A stretch of 64,000 nt of DNA from Flavobacterium sp. (GTDB taxonomy: Bacteria > Bacteroidota > Bacteroidia > Flavobacteriales > Flavobacteriaceae). Below, piece by piece: positions 1 through 8,092 of the stretch. The notes beneath the pieces were generated by a model, which ran no database searches, was not told where the DNA came from, and saw nothing but the letters and a program-made list of their open reading frames with translations. The stretch covers positions 27,969 through 91,968 of the forward strand of contig JASLID010000020.1 in NCBI GenBank assembly GCA_030153045.1, read 5' to 3'. The first letter of the stretch is position 1. The number at the start of each line of letters is the position of its first letter. The position numbers and the translations under genes were made by a program.

Positions 1-2023
1 TAGAGCAATGAAAAACACCAAACAACAAAGTTATTTACACTTATTTAAATCTTCAAAATACATTAAAGAAAAATACAAAGAAGACTTAAACTCTATTGTA
101 GACAAATACAAAGAAAAAGGTTTTCGTGATGCTCGTATCGTTTCTGACTCAATAATATTCAATCAGGAAAAGAAAAAACTTTCAATCAAATTGAACATTG
201 AAGAGGGTAATAAATATTATTTTGGTGATATAAAATTCTTAGGAAACACAGTATATAGCGATCAAGTTTTAGCACGTGTTTTAGGTGTTAAAAAAGGAGA
301 TGTGTACAACGGAATTCTTTTACAAAAAAGAATTGCTGACCAAACTAAACCTGATGGAGAAGATTTAACCAACCTATATCAAAACAACGGATATTTATTT
401 TCAAACATCAATCCTGTTGAAGTAAGAACAGCAAACGACACAATCGACATGGAAATCCGTGTAGTTGAAGGTCCTTTGGCATATTTTAATAAAATTTCGG
501 TGGTTGGAAATGACAAAACAAACGACAAAGTAATTTACCGTGAACTTTTAACCAAACCAGGCGACATTTACAGTAAAGAGTTAGTCGTAGGAACTATTCG
601 TGAGTTAGGTCAATTAGGATTCTTCGATGCAGAAGCCATTAAACCTGATTTTGAAAATGTAGATCCTGCAGCTGGAACTGTAGATATCAAATACAATGTT
701 GTCGAAAAAGGAGCCAGCCAAATAGAACTTCAAGGAGGTTATGGCGGTGGCGGATTTATTGGAACTCTTGGTTTGTCATTTAATAATTTCTCTATAGGAA
801 ACATCTTTAAAAAACACGCTTACAAACCGCTTCCAATGGGAGATGGTCAAAAATTATCATTGCGTTTACAAGGAAGTACTTATTTCCAAACCTATAGTTT
901 CTCATTTTCTGAACCGTGGTTTGGAGGTAAAAAACCGGTATCTTTTTCAGGAGGTATTTCATATAGTAAGCAATTTTCAAATAATTTTATAAGCAACAGA
1001 GTTGATAAATCTAGAAGTTTTAACATCTTTACAGCTTCGGTTGGATTGGCTAAAAGACTTCAGGTACCAGATAGATTTTTCACACTATCAAATACATTAA
1101 GCTATCAACATTATGATTTAAATAACTATAATGTAGGGTTGTTTACTTTTGGAGATGGAGCTTCAAGAAACTTATCATACACTGTTGGTTTAAGTAGAAA
1201 TAACAAAGGAGTAAATCCAATTTTCCCAACCTATGGGTCAGAATTTAGTGTCTCTGCGAAATTTACACCACCATACTCTTTATTTAATGGTGTTGATTAC
1301 AAGAATCTTGAAAATCTAGAGGAATATAAATTAAAAAATACTGTTGACAGATCAAATATGCCAGACGGTAATGGAAATATAGTTAGCATTGGAGATTATA
1401 TTGACAGTAATGGCAATACGGTTTTCGACAATCATACCCTTGCTGCTGTTGATAGAGCAAAAGTTGATCAGAAAAAATTCAATTGGTTGGAATATTACAA
1501 AGTAAAATTCAAAGCAGAGTGGTTTACACCTGTTTATGAAAAATTAACTTTACGTACATTAGGTGAATTTGGCTTTATGGGAGCTTACAACAGCGATAGA
1601 GGATTAGTACCATTTGAACGATTCTACTTAGGAGGTGACGGATTAGCCAATTACTCAATGGATGGTCGTGAAACAATCCAATTACGTGGTTATCCTAACA
1701 ACTCATTAACGCCAGTAAAAAATGGCGCGCAAATTGGTGCTACAGTATACAATAAATTCTCCCTAGAATTACGTTATCCTATAACATTAAAACAAGCTGC
1801 CTCGATTTACGCATTAACATTTGTCGAAGCAGGTGCTGCATTTGTAGATTTTCAAGGATACAATCCTTTTAATCTAAAAAGATCAGCAGGAGTTGGATTA
1901 AGAGTATTTATGCCGGCATTTGGACTATTAGGTATTGATTTCGGACATGGTTTCGACTCATTAACTCCAGGGGGTGTTAAAAACGGATGGGAGACACATT
2001 TTATAATAGGTCAACAATTTTAA
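1..2023 (+). CDS. bamA: Outer membrane protein assembly factor BamA (5' end outside window)
   Basis: BamA is the beta-barrel core of the machine that inserts barrel proteins into the outer membrane. The reading frame is open to the left edge (frame of base 2), so the ATG at 8 is internal and the N-terminal signal and first POTRA domains are missing. About 670 residues are visible. Two POTRA-like repeats are seen (around GDIKFLGNTVYSDQV and NKISVVGNDKTNDKVIYREL), then a 16-strand-type barrel from about residue 240 that ends in the terminal phenylalanine (IIGQQF) typical of outer membrane barrels. The two OmpH/Skp chaperone genes directly downstream on the same strand act on the same pathway, which supports the call. 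Confidence 0.93.
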   Translation, partial: RAMKNTKQQSYLHLFKSSKYIKEKYKEDLNSIVDKYKEKGFRDARIVSDSIIFNQEKKKLSIKLNIEEGNKYYFGDIKFLGNTVYSDQVLARVLGVKKGDVYNGILLQKRIADQTKPDGEDLTNLYQNNGYLFSNINPVEVRTANDTIDMEIRVVEGPLAYFNKISVVGNDKTNDKVIYRELLTKPGDIYSKELVVGTIRELGQLGFFDAEAIKPDFENVDPAAGTVDIKYNVVEKGASQIELQGGYGGGGFIGTLGLSFNNFSIGNIFKKHAYKPLPMGDGQKLSLRLQGSTYFQTYSFSFSEPWFGGKKPVSFSGGISYSKQFSNNFISNRVDKSRSFNIFTASVGLAKRLQVPDRFFTLSNTLSYQHYDLNNYNVGLFTFGDGASRNLSYTVGLSRNNKGVNPIFPTYGSEFSVSAKFTPPYSLFNGVDYKNLENLEEYKLKNTVDRSNMPDGNGNIVSIGDYIDSNGNTVFDNHTLAAVDRAKVDQKKFNWLEYYKVKFKAEWFTPVYEKLTLRTLGEFGFMGAYNSDRGLVPFERFYLGGDGLANYSMDGRETIQLRGYPNNSLTPVKNGAQIGATVYNKFSLELRYPITLKQAASIYALTFVEAGAAFVDFQGYNPFNLKRSAGVGLRVFMPAFGLLGIDFGHGFDSLTPGGVKNGWETHFIIGQQF

Positions 2024-2063
2024 TTATATTTGACGTAGTTAGTTGAACTTAATATTCAAGTTT

Positions 2064-3068
2064 ATGAAAAAAGTTTTTTTATGGCTTATGTTTTTTGTGA
2101 TTACTTTACCAAGTATAGCACAAACTAAAGTGGGAGTAAAAATAGGATATATCGATATGGATTATATCCTAGAAAACGTTCCTGATTACAAAGAAGCTTC
2201 TACACAATTGGAGCAAAAAGCGCAAAAGTGGAAGCAAGACATCGAAGTCAAAAAAAACGAAATAACCAAACTTAAAGATATTCTTAAAAACGAAAAGGCG
2301 CTTTTAACCAAAGAGCTTATTGAAGAAAGAGAAGAAGAAATAAAATTCTTAGAAGCTGATTTAATCGATTACCAACAAAAAAGGTTTGGCCCAAAAGGTG
2401 ACTTAGCCATTCAAAAAGCATCAATCGTAAAACCCGTTCAGGATCAGGTTTTTACCGCAGTACAAGATATAGCCGAAGCTAAAAATTACGATTTTATTTT
2501 CGACAAATCATCTGATATGACCATGTTATTTTCAGCAAAAAGATTCGACATTAGCGACCAAATTGTAAGAACAATAACCAGATCTGAAAAAAGAGAAGAA
2601 ATGAGCAAAAAACAGCTCAAAGCTCTTGAAGAAAAAGAAACAAAAGAAGACAAAGTCGACGACAATCCAGCTTTAGCCGAAAGACAACGTATTTTAAACG
2701 ACAAAAAAGCAGCTCGTGAAAAAATGTTAGAGGATCGTAAAAAAGCTACTGATCAAAAGAGGAAAGATTACGAAGAGAAAAGAAAAAAATTACAAGAAGA
2801 AGAGGCAGCAAAAAAATCTGGCACAACAATTGATTCTACTTCTGTAAACAATAAACAATTAGACAATTTCAATAAAGTTGAAGATAAAAAAGTAGCTCAA
2901 GACTCTATAAAAGCAAGTAAAGAAGCTGCCCGTTTAAAAGCAATTGAAAACAACAAAAAAGCTTTAGAAGAACGCAAAAAAGCGCTCGAAGAAAAAAAGA
3001 AAAAAATACTTGAAGAAAGAGCAGCCGCTAAAAAAGCACAAGAAGAAAAATTAAAAACAAAAAATTAA
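2064..3068 (+). CDS. OmpH/Skp family periplasmic chaperone with long charged tail
   Basis: Skp/OmpH proteins hold unfolded outer membrane proteins in the periplasm on the way to BamA. The 334-residue protein opens with a signal peptide (MKKVFLWLMFFVITLPSIAQ), followed by an OmpH domain (KVGYIDMDYIL-type start, coiled coil to about residue 170). An extra roughly 150-residue tail is almost purely Lys/Glu/Ala/Arg, predicted as one long helix. Typical Skp is about 160 residues, so the tail doubles the length. I chose the ATG at 2064 over an in-frame TTG at 2043 because it gives a clean signal peptide. It lies 40 bp after bamA and 24 bp before a second, short OmpH gene; the three probably form one transcript. 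Confidence 0.88.
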   Translation: MKKVFLWLMFFVITLPSIAQTKVGVKIGYIDMDYILENVPDYKEASTQLEQKAQKWKQDIEVKKNEITKLKDILKNEKALLTKELIEEREEEIKFLEADLIDYQQKRFGPKGDLAIQKASIVKPVQDQVFTAVQDIAEAKNYDFIFDKSSDMTMLFSAKRFDISDQIVRTITRSEKREEMSKKQLKALEEKETKEDKVDDNPALAERQRILNDKKAAREKMLEDRKKATDQKRKDYEEKRKKLQEEEAAKKSGTTIDSTSVNNKQLDNFNKVEDKKVAQDSIKASKEAARLKAIENNKKALEERKKALEEKKKKILEERAAAKKAQEEKLKTKN

Positions 3069-3092
3069 ATAATTATTACACTAATACTAAAA

Positions 3093-3593
3093 ATGATGAA
3101 ACAGATTAAAACTTTACTTATTGCAGCAGTTATGTTTTTAGGAGCAAATACTATGAACGCTCAAACAAAAACTGCACATATCGATGTTAACGACTTATTG
3201 GCTAAAATGCCAGAAATGACATCTGCAAAAGCACAGTTAGAAAAATTAAGCAAAACTTTCGATACTGAGTATTCAACAATGGTAACTGAATACCAAACAA
3301 AAATGAAAAAATACGAAGGTGAAGCTTCAACTCAAACAGAAGCTATCAACGAAACTCGCGCAAAAGAAATGCAAGATATGGGTCAACGTATTCAACAATA
3401 CAGAGATTCTGCACAAAAACAATTGCAAGAAAAAGAAGTTGAAATCGTTAAGCCTATCATGGATAAAGCTAAAGCAGCAATTGTAAAAGTTGCTAAAGCA
3501 AAAGGATTCCAATATGTAATGGATTCAGCAAGCTTAATTTTAGCTGACGGACCAAACTTGTTTGATGACGTGAAAAAAGAATTAAAATTCTAA
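3093..3593 (+). CDS. OmpH/Skp family periplasmic chaperone (short form)
   Basis: A 166-residue OmpH/Skp chaperone of standard length. A signal peptide ending at about NAQ (residue 24) is followed by the beta strand KTAHIDVNDLLAKMPEM and two long coiled-coil arms rich in Glu, Lys and Gln, then a closing strand (FQYVMDSASLILADGPNLFDDV). Two tandem ATGs (3093, 3096) are equally possible starts. It is the last gene of the bamA-ompH-ompH unit: a strong hairpin terminator follows 18 bp after its stop. The pair looks like an old duplication in which the upstream copy gained a long tail. Confidence 0.9.
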   Translation: MMKQIKTLLIAAVMFLGANTMNAQTKTAHIDVNDLLAKMPEMTSAKAQLEKLSKTFDTEYSTMVTEYQTKMKKYEGEASTQTEAINETRAKEMQDMGQRIQQYRDSAQKQLQEKEVEIVKPIMDKAKAAIVKVAKAKGFQYVMDSASLILADGPNLFDDVKKELKF

Positions 3594-3611
3594 TTCATTC
3601 AAAATAAATTA

Positions 3612-3650
3612 AAAACTGTTTCGTTCTAAAAGCGAAACAGTTTTTTTTTT
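3612..3650 (+). terminator. Intrinsic terminator after bamA-ompH unit
   Basis: A 12-bp perfect stem (AAAACTGTTTCG / CGAAACAGTTTT) with a 9-nt loop is followed by a run of ten T. It closes the bamA-ompH-ompH transcript; murI begins 12 bp later. Confidence 0.9.
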
Positions 3651-3661
3651 ACATTTTTTTT

Positions 3662-4444
3662 ATGAGCAACAAAAACCCTATTGGCTTATTTGATTCTGGA
3701 ATTGGAGGAACTTCCATCTGGAAAGAAATCCATCAATTATTACCCCATGAAAACACCATCTATTTAGCCGATAGCAAAAATGCACCTTACGGTAAACGAT
3801 CCAAACAAGAAATCATCGATTTGTCTTGCAAAAATGTCGATTTTCTGTTAGAGCAAAACTGCAAAATGATTGTTGTGGCCTGCAATACAGCCACCACAAA
3901 CGCCATAAAAGAACTAAGAGAAAAATACCCTCACATTCCGTTTATAGGCATAGAACCGGCCATTAAACCCGCTGCAAATCAATCAGAGACACAAACCATT
4001 GGAATTCTGGCTACGAAGGGCACTTTAAACAGTGATCTTTTCAACAAACAAGTTGAAAGTTACGACAAAGTAAAAATAATAGAACAAGTAGGCTACGGAT
4101 TGGTAGAACTTATTGAAGGCGGTAAAATACAATCGGACGAAATGAGTAATTTGCTCAAAATATACCTGAGACCTATGATTAAAGCCAATATCGATTACCT
4201 GGTTTTAGGTTGTAGTCACTACCCGTATTTAATTCCTGAAATTAAAAAAATAATGCCCGATCACATTAAAATAATAGATTCCGGGCAGGCAGTTGCCAAA
4301 CAAACAAAATCTGTACTAGAAAAAAACGACCTTTTAAATACATCCAATACAAAAGCCACTACCCTATTTTACACAAATAGCGATGCTGAAGTTTTAAAAA
4401 CTATCTTAGGCTTTTCAGAAAATGTTTTTGAAAAAGATTTTTAG
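3662..4444 (+). CDS. murI: Glutamate racemase
   Basis: Converts L- to D-glutamate for peptidoglycan stem peptides, in the cytoplasm. At 260 residues it has normal family length. Both catalytic cysteines are present in their motifs: Cys74 in VVACNTATT and Cys184 in LGCSHYP; the N-terminal GLFDSGIGGTS loop with Asp11 is intact. The ATG at 3662 lies only a few bases after the T-tract of the upstream terminator. The near-consensus -7 box TACATTTT (3650-3657) is embedded in that tract, so murI may be transcribed from there with almost no leader. Downstream is a degenerate copy of a dispersed intergenic repeat. Confidence 0.95.
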   Translation: MSNKNPIGLFDSGIGGTSIWKEIHQLLPHENTIYLADSKNAPYGKRSKQEIIDLSCKNVDFLLEQNCKMIVVACNTATTNAIKELREKYPHIPFIGIEPAIKPAANQSETQTIGILATKGTLNSDLFNKQVESYDKVKIIEQVGYGLVELIEGGKIQSDEMSNLLKIYLRPMIKANIDYLVLGCSHYPYLIPEIKKIMPDHIKIIDSGQAVAKQTKSVLEKNDLLNTSNTKATTLFYTNSDAEVLKTILGFSENVFEKDF

Positions 4445-4467
4445 AAGCGTAAACAACCGGCATTTTA

Positions 4468-4582
4468 TGCTATCCATTTTCCCGCTTTCGCCTTTATCAC
4501 ATTTTCAATGTGGGATACCGGCTTCAAATGAAATTCATTGAACACCTATAAAAATAGAAGCTCAGTGAAATAATCGGGGCTA
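4468..4582 (-). repeat. Degenerate, expanded copy E of dispersed imperfect palindrome
   Basis: Related to the better copies at 37431, 53216, 55871 and 63821. Read on +, it has GCTATCC..CCCGCTTTCGCC, then an internal stem CACATT-TTC-AATGTG, then GGGATACCGGCTTC. After about 50 unrelated bases comes TCGGGGCTAGAAGCTA, the outer arm. The interruption contains its own small palindrome (AATGAAATTCATT). It fills the gap between the convergent murI and carbonic-anhydrase-like genes; no gene is seen here. Confidence 0.6.
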
Positions 4583-4590
4583 GAAGCTAA

Positions 4591-5100
4591 CTATTTAAAC
4601 CAGCTCGAATACATCACATAATTATTCGAAATGCGTTCAATTTCTCCAGCAAAATCACTCTGGTCAATATCTTTCACTTTTTTGGCCGGAATACCCGCGT
4701 AAATCGTACCAGACTCAACCACTGTGTTTTGTGTTACCACTGAACCAGCCCCAATAATCGAATTACTTCCAATCACACAATTGTCCATTACAATAGCTCC
4801 CATGCCAATTAAAACATTGTCATGAACCGTACAGCCGTGTACAATGGCGTTATGCCCAATAGAAACGTTATTTCCAATAATAGTAGGATGTTTCTGGTAA
4901 GTGCAATGAATAACTGCACCATCCTGAATGTTGACTTTATTTCCCACTTTAATAAAATGCACGTCGCCACGAACCACAGCATTAAACCAAATGCTACATT
5001 CAGAGCCAAAGGTTACATCACCAACAATAGTCGCGTTTTCAGCTACATAACAATCCTCAGGAATTTGAGGAAACTTACCATTTACTTCTTTAATTACCAT
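4591..5100 (-). CDS. Gamma-carbonic-anhydrase / hexapeptide-repeat family protein
   Basis: A 169-residue left-handed beta-helix protein of the YrdA/PaaY/CaiE gamma-carbonic-anhydrase group. Hexapeptide repeats ([LIV]-G-x4) run through residues 20-135 (for example ATIVGDVTFGSECSIWF, IGNNVSIGHNAIVHG). The three zinc-ligand histidines of the family are present as His65 (AVIHC), His83 (IGHN) and His88 (IVHGC). Carbonic anhydrase activity is possible, but many members have unknown substrates. It follows the PorP-like gene on the same strand, separated by a terminator hairpin that leaves only 17 bp before the ATG; see the finding. Confidence 0.85.
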   Translation of the reverse strand: MVIKEVNGKFPQIPEDCYVAENATIVGDVTFGSECSIWFNAVVRGDVHFIKVGNKVNIQDGAVIHCTYQKHPTIIGNNVSIGHNAIVHGCTVHDNVLIGMGAIVMDNCVIGSNSIIGAGSVVTQNTVVESGTIYAGIPAKKVKDIDQSDFAGEIERISNNYVMYSSWFK

Positions 5101-5110
5101 ATTATAACAA

Positions 5111-5136
5111 AAAAATAGTCCCGAATAAATCGGGAC
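5111..5136 (-). terminator. Hairpin terminator between porP-like gene and gamma-CA gene
   Basis: On the minus strand the stem GTCCCGA / TCGGGAC with a 5-nt loop is followed by TATTTTTTTG. It ends the PorP-like transcript. Only 17 bp separate its end from the next ATG on the same strand. Confidence 0.75.
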
Positions 5137-5147
5137 AAATTTTATAA

Positions 5148-6146
5148 TTAATTAACTGCAGGACAGTTACAATCGTATCTTTCTTTTTTACATCCAAAAT
5201 CGTATCCAAGAGTGATTTGGTGAAAACCACCTGTCTCGAATTTAATATCACCCACCACATTAGAGTAAGTATAAGCAAACATGAATTTTTTGTAATTAGC
5301 ACCTAAAATTGGCGTAATGTATTGTAATTTTTGATCTTTTAACTCAGTTCCATCAACGTATTGAGCTCCATCAAAACTTCTTCTGTAAGACAAACCAGCC
5401 CATAATTTACCAAAATCAACACTTTTGTAGGCTTTCAAATTCACATCAATCGATTTCTCTTTAGTTCTGTCTGTCAATTGAAATAAAACAGAAGGTTCCC
5501 AAAGCAACTTTCTTGAATCACCAAAAGTGTAACCTGCACTTATAAGATACTTTCTTAAATTATCAGATTCAAATTCAGTATAAATATCACGACTTCTAAA
5601 AAGTGCATTTTTAACTGTGGCGTGAGCATAAAAATCTAACAAATTATAAGATGCTCCAAAATCAACATTAAAATAAGTAGCTCTTTGAATAATTCCAGCA
5701 ATGATTGGATCAAAATCAGACATGTCAAATGACGTTTCATCCAACTGATTTTGCACTAAACCAGCACTTAAACCAAAAGAAAGCTGATTTAAATCGACAG
5801 CACTTCTAGAAAACATTAAGTGATGAGCATAAGTAACCTTGGCTCCTTTTTGAGTATGATATCCATTTTTGTCATTAAATAAAATAACTCCTAGTCCTGA
5901 TTTACCGCTTTCGCCAATAGATCCATTATAACTCAACGTTTGCAAAGCCGGAGCATCATTATTACCAAACCACTGTTGACGAGCTGTCAATCTAATTTTC
6001 GAACAATTAGCAGCACCAGCCATCGATGGGTGTATCAAATAATAATTATCAGATAAATAATCTGAATAAACAGCTATACCTTCTTGGGAGTATGAGGCAT
6101 TAGTTATTACAAAACAAAACAACAAAAATAATTTATATAACTTCAT
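5148..6146 (-). CDS. PorP/SprF family type IX secretion outer membrane protein
   Basis: PorP/SprF proteins are outer membrane barrels tied to T9SS export or anchoring of large surface adhesins. This one has 332 residues: a signal peptide (ending about SYSQ, residue 20), the family N-terminal signature (YSDYLSDNYYLIHPSMAGAA, then RQQWFG), and alternating amphipathic strands to the C-terminus. The last residues contain three cysteines (GCKKERYDCNCPAVN), an unusual tail for a barrel. Family members usually sit next to a giant adhesin with a type B sorting tail; none is in this window, so its partner is unknown. Confidence 0.85.
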   Translation of the reverse strand: MKLYKLFLLFCFVITNASYSQEGIAVYSDYLSDNYYLIHPSMAGAANCSKIRLTARQQWFGNNDAPALQTLSYNGSIGESGKSGLGVILFNDKNGYHTQKGAKVTYAHHLMFSRSAVDLNQLSFGLSAGLVQNQLDETSFDMSDFDPIIAGIIQRATYFNVDFGASYNLLDFYAHATVKNALFRSRDIYTEFESDNLRKYLISAGYTFGDSRKLLWEPSVLFQLTDRTKEKSIDVNLKAYKSVDFGKLWAGLSYRRSFDGAQYVDGTELKDQKLQYITPILGANYKKFMFAYTYSNVVGDIKFETGGFHQITLGYDFGCKKERYDCNCPAVN

Positions 6147-6468
6147 TCGTGTATAGGTTAAAGAATATCATTACAAAGCTTACTATATGCAAACCTTAAC
6201 TCCACAATTTTTACTAAAAACTGCAAACGCCCAAAGATATAATTTTTTGTCATAGAAAATAAAATCTTTTACTATTTTTTAAATCACAATAATCTAGCAA
6301 CTTGTTAATTAAACCATAAAACCCAATCTAATTTATTTAAGACTAATATGTTTACTAACTTTGCACAAAATAGACTTTATCTCTTGTCATGATTTGCACA
6401 CGTAAACATTCATAAATATATTTCCTCGTGGCAACGCAAGACAACTAAAAAACAAATAGTAGAAGCAT
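6147..6468. other. 322-bp divergent intergenic region
   Basis: The longest gene-free stretch in the window. It separates the divergent PorP-like and NifU-like genes and is very AT-rich. I see one perfect -7 box for the NifU side (6356-6363) followed by a leader of about 100 nt. That leader contains the GC-richer stretch CCTCGTGGCAACGC (about 6425-6438), for which I see no known riboswitch. No tRNA-like fold or credible small gene is visible. Confidence 0.5.
6356..6363 (+). promoter_or_regulatory. -7 promoter element for NifU-like gene
   Basis: TAACTTTG is a perfect match to the Bacteroidota -7 box TAnnTTTG. Transcription would start near 6370, giving a leader of about 100 nt. No clear -33 TTG is seen at the usual spacing. 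Confidence 0.55.
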
Positions 6469-7365
6469 ATGAAACTAATTACAATAAAAGATACCCAAAA
6501 TCCAAATATTCTAAAATTTGAATTCACTTATTTTATTTGTCCAAATCAAAGCTACGAATTCAAAAACATAGACGAATGTGCTGATTCTATATTAGCTCAA
6601 CAGTTATTTTATTTACCCTTTGTAAAAACAGTTTACATTTCCGGAAACTTTATTGCCATTGAAAAATTCAATATTGTTGAATGGGATGATGTTAAACATG
6701 CTGTAGCCGAACAAATGGAAGCTTATGTAAACAGCGGTGGTGAAGTTGTAAAAGCAAAAGAAGCAACTAAAAAAACACCCGTAACCGTTTATGCCGAAAG
6801 CACACCAAATCCATCAGTGATGAAATTTGTGTCAAGCAAAATGTTAACCAAAAATATTGTAGAATGTAAAAATATTGACGAAACTCAAGCCTCTCCTCTT
6901 GCAAAAGAATTGTTTAAATTTCCTTTTGTAAAAGAAGTTTTTTTCGATGAAAATTATATTTCAATAACCAAATACGACGTTAGTGAATGGCAGGAAATTA
7001 CCAACGAATTAAGAACATTTATTAAAGAATTTATCGAAAACGGCAACCTTGTTGTAGACGAAACTAAAGTTGTACATTCTAAAAATGCTGAAAAACAGAA
7101 AATAGAAAATTTCGACAATCTGGATGTCACTTCTCAAAAAATAATCAATATCATTGAAGAATATATCAAACCTGCTGTTGCTGCCGATGGTGGGAATATT
7201 CTTTTTGATTCTTTTTCTGAAGCCGATAAAAAAGTAAAAGTTGTTTTACAAGGTGCTTGCAGCGGATGCCCATCATCAACATTTACCTTAAAAAACGGAA
7301 TCGAAAATATGTTGAAAGAAATGCTTAACGACCAAGAGATTAAAGTCGAAGCCCTTAACGGTTAA
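6469..7365 (+). CDS. NifU-like Fe-S scaffold with two Nfu N-terminal domains
   Basis: A 298-residue iron-sulfur cluster carrier. Residues 1-95 and 102-190 are two copies of the Nfu N-terminal domain (compare FKNIDECADSILAQQLF with CKNIDETQASPLAKELF). Residues about 205-290 form the NifU C-terminal domain with the cluster-binding motif GACSGCPSS (CxxC). Most Nfu proteins carry one N-terminal domain, so this is a tandem duplication; the second copy keeps the TPNPSVMKF motif better than the first. It probably delivers 4Fe-4S clusters to apo-enzymes. No isc or suf genes are adjacent. Confidence 0.9.
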   Translation: MKLITIKDTQNPNILKFEFTYFICPNQSYEFKNIDECADSILAQQLFYLPFVKTVYISGNFIAIEKFNIVEWDDVKHAVAEQMEAYVNSGGEVVKAKEATKKTPVTVYAESTPNPSVMKFVSSKMLTKNIVECKNIDETQASPLAKELFKFPFVKEVFFDENYISITKYDVSEWQEITNELRTFIKEFIENGNLVVDETKVVHSKNAEKQKIENFDNLDVTSQKIINIIEEYIKPAVAADGGNILFDSFSEADKKVKVVLQGACSGCPSSTFTLKNGIENMLKEMLNDQEIKVEALNG

Positions 7366-7369
7366 TTAG

Positions 7370-7400
7370 TTGCGTCTTAGTTTTAAAATCATTAACTTTA
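7370..7400 (+). promoter_or_regulatory. Promoter of dodecin gene
   Basis: TTG (7370-7372), 20 bp, then TAACTTTA (7393-7400), one mismatch from TAnnTTTG. The dodecin ATG lies 28 bp downstream. Confidence 0.5.
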
Positions 7401-7428
7401 ATAGCTAATAATCATTTAAACTAAAACT

Positions 7429-7629
7429 ATGTCAGTATTAAAAGTAATTGAAGTATTGTCTAGCTCACCTACAAGCTGGGAAGATGCCACCGCTAAAGCC
7501 GTTGAAAAAGCATCAAAATCAGTAAAACACATTCGCTCAGTATATGTTCAAGACCAGAGCGCACAAGTGAAAGATGGAAAAGTGAGTGAATATCGTGTGA
7601 ATTTGAAACTAACTTTCGAATTAGAATAA
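7429..7629 (+). CDS. Dodecin family flavin-binding protein
   Basis: A 66-residue protein matching the dodecin fold: beta-alpha-beta-beta with the signature IEVLSSSPTSWEDATAKAV and a final strand VNLKLTFELE. Dodecins assemble into hollow dodecamers that bind and protect riboflavin, FMN or related flavins. The Trp (in SWEDA) that stacks against the flavin ring in known dodecins is present. It has its own promoter and a strong terminator, so it is a single-gene unit. Confidence 0.9.
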   Translation: MSVLKVIEVLSSSPTSWEDATAKAVEKASKSVKHIRSVYVQDQSAQVKDGKVSEYRVNLKLTFELE

Positions 7630-7650
7630 TAATCTACCCCTATAAACTTA

Positions 7651-7684
7651 AGAATGCGTTTCAAAACTGAAACGCATTCTTTTT
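7651..7684 (+). terminator. Intrinsic terminator after dodecin gene
   Basis: Perfect 11-bp stem AGAATGCGTTT / AAACGCATTCT with an 8-nt loop, followed by TTTT. Confidence 0.85.
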
Positions 7685-7735
7685 AATTGGAAGAAAATTC
7701 GTAATATTACATTAATAATCAAAAAACTAATAAAA

Positions 7736-8092
7736 ATGGGAATAGGAAGTTTTTTTAAGAACCTATTTGGCTCTAAAGCGAATAGAGATGAAATCACTGA
7801 AAAAGTGAGTGATTTTGCAGACGATACCATTGCAAAAGCAAAAGAAAGTGCTGCTCCATTAATTGATAAAGTAGAAGATTTTGCAGAACAAGCTGGTGAA
7901 AAGATAAAAGAATTTGTCCCTCAAGCGGCAGAAGCTATTGACAATGTGGTTGAAACTGTGAAAGAAAAAGCAGGTCAAGCATTAGACAAAGTAGAAGAAT
8001 TAGCACATGGAGCAGTAGACACTGCTGAAGAGAAAGCTGATAGTTTTGTTTCAAAAAATACTGAAAAAGCGTCGGAAGAAGAAGCGGATTAA
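7736..8092 (+). CDS. LEA/YtxH-like amphipathic helical protein, function unknown
   Basis: A 118-residue acidic protein with a short N-terminal segment (MGIGSFFKNLFG) and then one long run of Ala/Glu/Lys/Val helix with roughly 11-residue periodicity (for example DKVEDFAEQAGEKI, DKVEELAHGAVD). This resembles late-embryogenesis-abundant, apolipoprotein-like or YtxH-type stress proteins. It has no signal peptide and no cysteine. By analogy it may protect membranes or proteins during stress, but the sequence does not show this. Its stop codon abuts the stop codon of the convergent tsaB gene with no intervening base. Confidence 0.7.
   Translation: MGIGSFFKNLFGSKANRDEITEKVSDFADDTIAKAKESAAPLIDKVEDFAEQAGEKIKEFVPQAAEAIDNVVETVKEKAGQALDKVEELAHGAVDTAEEKADSFVSKNTEKASEEEAD

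Noticed and set aside
6147..6468. tRNA, riboswitch or small RNA gene in the longest gap
   Set aside because: No cloverleaf, conserved riboswitch core or hairpin plus T-tract is visible.
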